DNA of 64,000 nt, taken from Leptodontidium sp. MPI-SDFR-AT-0119. Taxonomy: Eukaryota > Ascomycota > Leotiomycetes > Helotiales > Leptodontidiaceae. The notes beneath the pieces are model-generated. The model was not told the origin of the DNA, searched no databases, and saw nothing but the letters and a program-made list of their open reading frames with translations. Positions 59,883 to 64,000 of the stretch are shown here, in pieces. The stretch spans positions 620,001 through 684,000 of the forward strand of contig JAHLEZ010000013.1 of assembly GCA_020726505.1 (NCBI GenBank). The letters are read 5' to 3'. The stretch's first letter is position 1, and the number at the start of each line of letters is the position of its first letter. Both the position numbers and the translations under genes were made by a program.

Positions 59883-61929
59883 ATGGCACCCAGAGTTATT
59901 GTTGTTGGTGGTGGATGTGAGTGTTCCATCCTCCATGACCCCACTCAATTGATTACTGACGTCTGAACAGTGTCCGGCCTCAGCGCCGCGCATACTATCT
60001 ACCTGGCCGGTGGCAATGTCGTTGTTCTGGATAAGCAAGGTATGTACGAATAGCATCATACGTCTGCCATCATCTAACACATCTGCAGGCTTCTTTGGTG
60101 GAAACTCGACCAAGGCCACTTCCGGCATCAACGGAGCCCTGACTCGAACACAAGTCGATTCGAAGATCCAGGACAGCGTCAAGCAGTTCTACGACGATAC
60201 CCTCAAATCTGCCAGAGACAAGGCCAGACCAGATCTCATCAAGGTCTTGACATATAAGTCTGCGGCGGCGGTTGAGTGGCTTCAAGATGTGTTCAACTTA
60301 GATTTGACCCTCGTCTCGCGGCTAGGGTACGCATGATTCGTCCCAGATGCACAATCACATGCTAATACCTATTTTCACAGTGGTCACTCCCAGCCAAGAA
60401 CACACAGAGGGCACGATGCTAAGTTCCCTGGTATGGCCATCACATATGCATTGATGCAAAGACTCGAGGAGCTCGCAGAGAACGAACCCGAGCGTGTACA
60501 AATCATCAAGAAGGCCCGCGTTACCGGACTGAATAAGGAAGGAAACAAGATCACTGGTGTCTCATACGAGTTCGGTGGAGAGACCGAAACTGTTGAAGGT
60601 CCAGTTGTTCTGGCCACTGGCGGATACGCTGCCGATTTCACTGAGACTTCTCTTCTCAAGAAATGGAGACCAGATACCTTCGACCTTGCATCTACCAACG
60701 GTGTTCACGCCACTGGTGATGGACAGAAGATGGTTATGGCTATTGGAGGTAATGGAATTGACATGGACAAGGTCCAAGTGCATCCTACTGGTCTGGTTGA
60801 TCCTAAGGATCCTGGATCGAAGTGGAAGTTTTTAGCCGCCGAGGCCCTTCGTGGTGAGGGCGGTCTTCTCTTGAACGGAGATGGCAACCGTTTCTGCGAC
60901 GAGCTTGGTCACCGTGATTACGTTTCCGGTGAGATGTGGAAGGAGAAGGACAAGGGGAAATTCCCCGTCCGCCTGGTCCTCAACTCCAAAGCCTCAAACG
61001 TTCTCGACTTCCATACTCGCCACTACTCCGGTCGTGGTCTGATGAAGAAGATGACTGGCAAGGAGCTCGCAAAGGAGATTGGCTGCACACCAGAGCACCT
61101 CCAATCCACATTCAGCACATATAACGACATTGCCGATGGCAAGAAGAAGGACCCATACGGCAAGAAGTTCTTCCACAACGGCCCACTAAACGTCGATGAT
61201 GATTTCCACGTTGCCGTCATGGAGCCCGTCCTCCATTTCACTATGGGTGGTATTGAGATCAACGACAAGGCCGAGATTCTCAACTCGGAAGGCAAGCCAT
61301 TCGAGGGTCTCTACGCCTGCGGTGAGTTGGCAGGAGGTGTCCACGGTGCCAACCGTCTCGGAGGCTCATCTCTCCTTGGCTGCGTCGTCTACGGACGAGT
61401 TGCTGGTGATACTGCCAGCAACTATCTCTTCCAGAATGCGCTCAAGGGCAGCGTTGGCGCATCATCACGTCTCGGCCAGATCTCTCTTCACATCGACCCC
61501 TCGCAGCCAGGCAAGATCTCTGTTGAGTGGGGCAGCCAGGGCTCCGGTTCAGGCTCCAAGCAAGACCAGCAATCGCAGTCTTCAGCCGGGCCCGTCATGA
61601 GCAACAATGCCGACTCCTCTGACCCAGGAAAGGTCAGCAAGCCAAACAAGCCAGCTGCGTTCAGTATCCCAGAGAAGGAGTACTCGATGGAAGAGGTCGC
61701 CAAGCACAACACCAAGGAAGACCTCTGGGTTGTAGTCAAGGGTGTCGTGATGGACGTATCTGACTGGCTTGACGAGCACCCAGGCGGTCCTCAAGCCATC
61801 ATGAACTTCATGGGCCGTGACGCCACCGAGGAGTTCGAGATGTTGCACGATGATGAGGTCATCAGGAAGTATGCGCCTTCGCAGGTCATTGGACGTGTGA
61901 AGGGCCAGAAGGTTACCTTGGAGGCATAG
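59883..61929 (+). CDS. soluble fumarate reductase with C-terminal cytochrome b5 domain
   Basis: Four exons (59883-59916, 59971-60039, 60089-60326, 60381-61929; introns 54, 49, 54 nt) give 629 aa. The FAD-binding start VIVVGGGLSGLSAAHTIYLAGG is restored by the first splice; GGNSTKATSGING is the second FAD contact. The capping/catalytic region shows HSQPRTHRGHD, GHRDYVSGEM, LHFTMGGIEI and the closing GGVHGANRLGGSSLLGCVVYGR. This is the Osm1/Frds family, which reduces fumarate with FADH2/FMNH2 to reoxidise cofactor when oxygen is low. After a Ser/Gln-rich linker (about 505-545) a cytochrome b5 domain follows (LDEHPGGPQAIMNFMGRDAT; second heme His in FEMLHDDE). No mitochondrial or ER targeting sequence is obvious. 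Confidence 0.94.
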
Positions 61930-64000
61930 CTGGGTTGATGAGAGAAGGAAAGAATGAAAGAATGAACGGGGCATTGAAATGATGACTGGGGTCCGAATGG
62001 ATCGATGGTATTCGGTTGGGGTGTATTGATAGCTAGCAAGTTCACTGTTTGACTGGTTCTTGGGTATTAGCCTCTACACACATTACATACAAAATGCATG
62101 CTTGTGTTTAGCTCTCTACTATCTTTACTCGTATTCGCTTCGCACACTCTCGCTTCAGCGTATTGTTTCCGTGACTGTGACTTTTTGTAACTTATCTCCT
62201 CTAAGGCTTTCGCAGTGCGCAAAATCCCAGTCGCGTGTCTTTTTTCCCCTTTTATCAACGAAATTGAACGAATGAACGGTACGAGCAAATACCAAGTATC
62301 TAGATACATACCTAGGTACCCACGCTATCTAACTACCTACCAACCAGCAAATCCAACCATCCAAACAACCAACCAACCAACCATCAATAACAAGACCCAA
62401 CCAAGTAAACAAGCATTACCAGATACACGATGAAACAAGAAAAGACGAAATCAGGCTCTATTGTCTTCGTCGTCGGTCGTCTTGGCCCTTTTTTTCTGAA
62501 AGGGGAACGAGAAGAGGGGAAAGGGAAAGAAAGGAAGAAGAAACGAAAAAGGCAAAAAAGGGGACTAAATTATTCAACATCTCCCTCATCGTCCCGATTC
62601 GTTCGTAATTGCACTTGCATAACCATGCCCGCTGGCAGACAGATAGATAGGCACGCAGATAGGTAGGGGTTCGAGGGAAGGTCGCTGGCTGGTTTTACTT
62701 CCTGGGAGGATGGGAGGATGGAAATGGGATTGGGGATCTTTTTGCTAGAGGTAGATTGGATTTGAATGCAACTACAGTAGCTAGGCTGGTTGGTGTGAAG
62801 GGAAAGGAGGGGAGGGGAGGGCAGGGGATGTGCGTGTGTGTGTATATATGTGTGTGTGTGTGTTTACTTACATTAGATATCTAGTATTGTACAGTACATA
62901 AAAGTACGGCAATCGAGAGAGAGAGACTTAAGGCTCTGGATCTGTAGAAGTAACTTTGAGGTTCCGAACTTAAAGCAAAGTACGGTAAAGTTGAGCCTAA
63001 TAGCCTTGCTCTGTTGCTCTCCTCCATCGCCCGCTATACCTCCCTCACTACATTTAAACTCCCATCTTATCTTACCTTCTCAGACAAACCAGGGCAAACC
63101 AAAACGAAATAAAACAAGGCAAGTAAAAGGCAGGCAGGCAAAGCCGTACCTGGATTCTTTAGGTCATGCAAATACGCACCCCTGGAACCATCACTTCATT
63201 CCAATACCCACCTACCTCCATACTGTACCTCTACCACTAATTCGTGAAGTGTCAAGTGTGCTTCCACAAACACCGCCGACATCCAACCGAACCAAGCCTC
63301 TGGGTCGCCTCTTTAACCAAGGTTTTTTTCCTTCCCCAGGATATCGCGCCAGGTACCTGAGGGTTGCGGTGCGTGCTGCGTCAAGGGTCTCGACCTCCCT
63401 AATCCCATCCCATCCTATCATGTCAGGGCAAGCATAGGGCATAGGGCATAGCAGGGCAAAAGTTGGGTGCTGTCAGAGGATAGACTTGGGAGTGTATGGG
63501 ATGGCATGGGATAGGATCCACAAACGGCCCGAAAGAAGCTCCAGAACAACCTCATGGAAACGGCCGGACGGGCCATGCCAGGTTATCCGAAGCGGCGATC
63601 GTTGGCTGATGACAGCTGCAGCCTGCAGGAGAAAGACAGGAGAAGTGGGTTTCTGGGTATGCACCCCGGATTTTTAGAGGGGTTGGCTGATAAGGTAAGC
63701 TTTGTGGGTGTGTTGACGTCGTTGGGGTGAGGTGTATGGTAAAGATTTTTGGTTTTGGCGGGATCTTTGGGTGTTTTGGGCGTTGGCTTTTGATGCCGGG
63801 TACGAGAGCGCCCGAAATATTCTTTTATTTCTGTGCGATGGATTGATGGGTTCGAAACGAATGCGGCTGTGTTTTATGCGATTGAGCTGATGTCGTGAAT
63901 GTCTCGTTTGTTTGAGGCTGATTTCTCGTCTCGTCTCGCTTCGCTTCATTTTGTTTCATGCGCTTACTATTTATGAATCCTGTTGGATTGAATAGTTGGG
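61930..64000. other. 2-kb terminal stretch, simple repeats only
   Basis: It holds CCAA iterations near 62366-62383, a purine-rich GAAAGG/GAAGAAA tract near 62500-62560 and a GT/TATA microsatellite at 62831-62863. There are several CTAC/CCTA-rich words. No gene was recognised on either strand; the window end may lie in a neighbouring gene's regulatory region. Confidence 0.5.
62831..62863. repeat. GT-rich microsatellite
   Basis: A TGCGTGTGTGTG block, a TATATA interruption, then a second GT run. Confidence 0.9.

Overview
The window is nuclear DNA of a filamentous ascomycete (Pezizomycotina). Genes carry short introns, mostly 45-120 nt, with CTAAC-type branch points. The NoxA NADPH oxidase, SIN3 corepressor and PAH-domain proteins, long-tailed myosin-I, DHHC transferase and GH3 enzyme are all of filamentous-fungal type. 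Protein flavour suggests Leotiomycetes, but that is an impression, not a placement. I rebuilt 18 protein-coding genes with 58 introns by matching splice phase and conserved protein sequence; every spliced CDS is a multiple of three and ends at a stop. No tRNA, rRNA or CRISPR was recognised.

Layout. 0.8-5.6 kb (+) PAS hybrid histidine kinase; 6.8-8.3 (-) DSK2/ubiquilin; 9.4-10.4 (+) zinc-independent quinone oxidoreductase; 11.0-12.9 (-) NoxA; 12.9-17.2 a gene-free stretch; 17.2-21.2 (+) class I myosin; 21.9-23.8 (-) 14-TM MFS transporter; 24.5-25.8 (+) PFA4-like palmitoyltransferase; 26.3-27.1 (+) Gly-rich beta-flanking-like protein; 27.5-29.8 (-) Ser/Thr-rich GPI wall protein; 31.3-32.1 an internally deleted Mutator-like element; 33.1-35.6 (+) OLA1/YchF ATPase; 36.1-37.9 (-) CDF zinc transporter; 39.1-40.3 (-) DUF202 membrane protein; 42.5-45.5 (+) intracellular GH3 beta-glucosidase; 46.3-48.6 (+) Ted1/Cdc1-type phosphoesterase; 49.7-55.2 (-) SIN3; 56.4-57.1 (-) secreted fasciclin protein; 57.6-58.7 (+) atypical SDR; 59.9-61.9 (+) fumarate reductase with a cytochrome b5 domain. 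The last 2 kb has no gene.

The genes are not a biosynthetic cluster or an operon-like set. They are mostly core functions (signalling, ROS, cytoskeleton, proteostasis, transcription, metal handling, lipid/GPI remodelling) with a few surface or accessory genes. The most unusual observations are about gene structure: an open, promoter-equipped alternative first exon nested inside a 536-nt SIN3 intron; four GC-AG introns, all with the identical donor GCAAGT, among 58 introns; three stop-free introns of 3n length (two in the GH3 gene, one in the kinase gene); and an 804-bp MULE remnant with an 8-bp target-site duplication. I found no convincing new multi-gene system.
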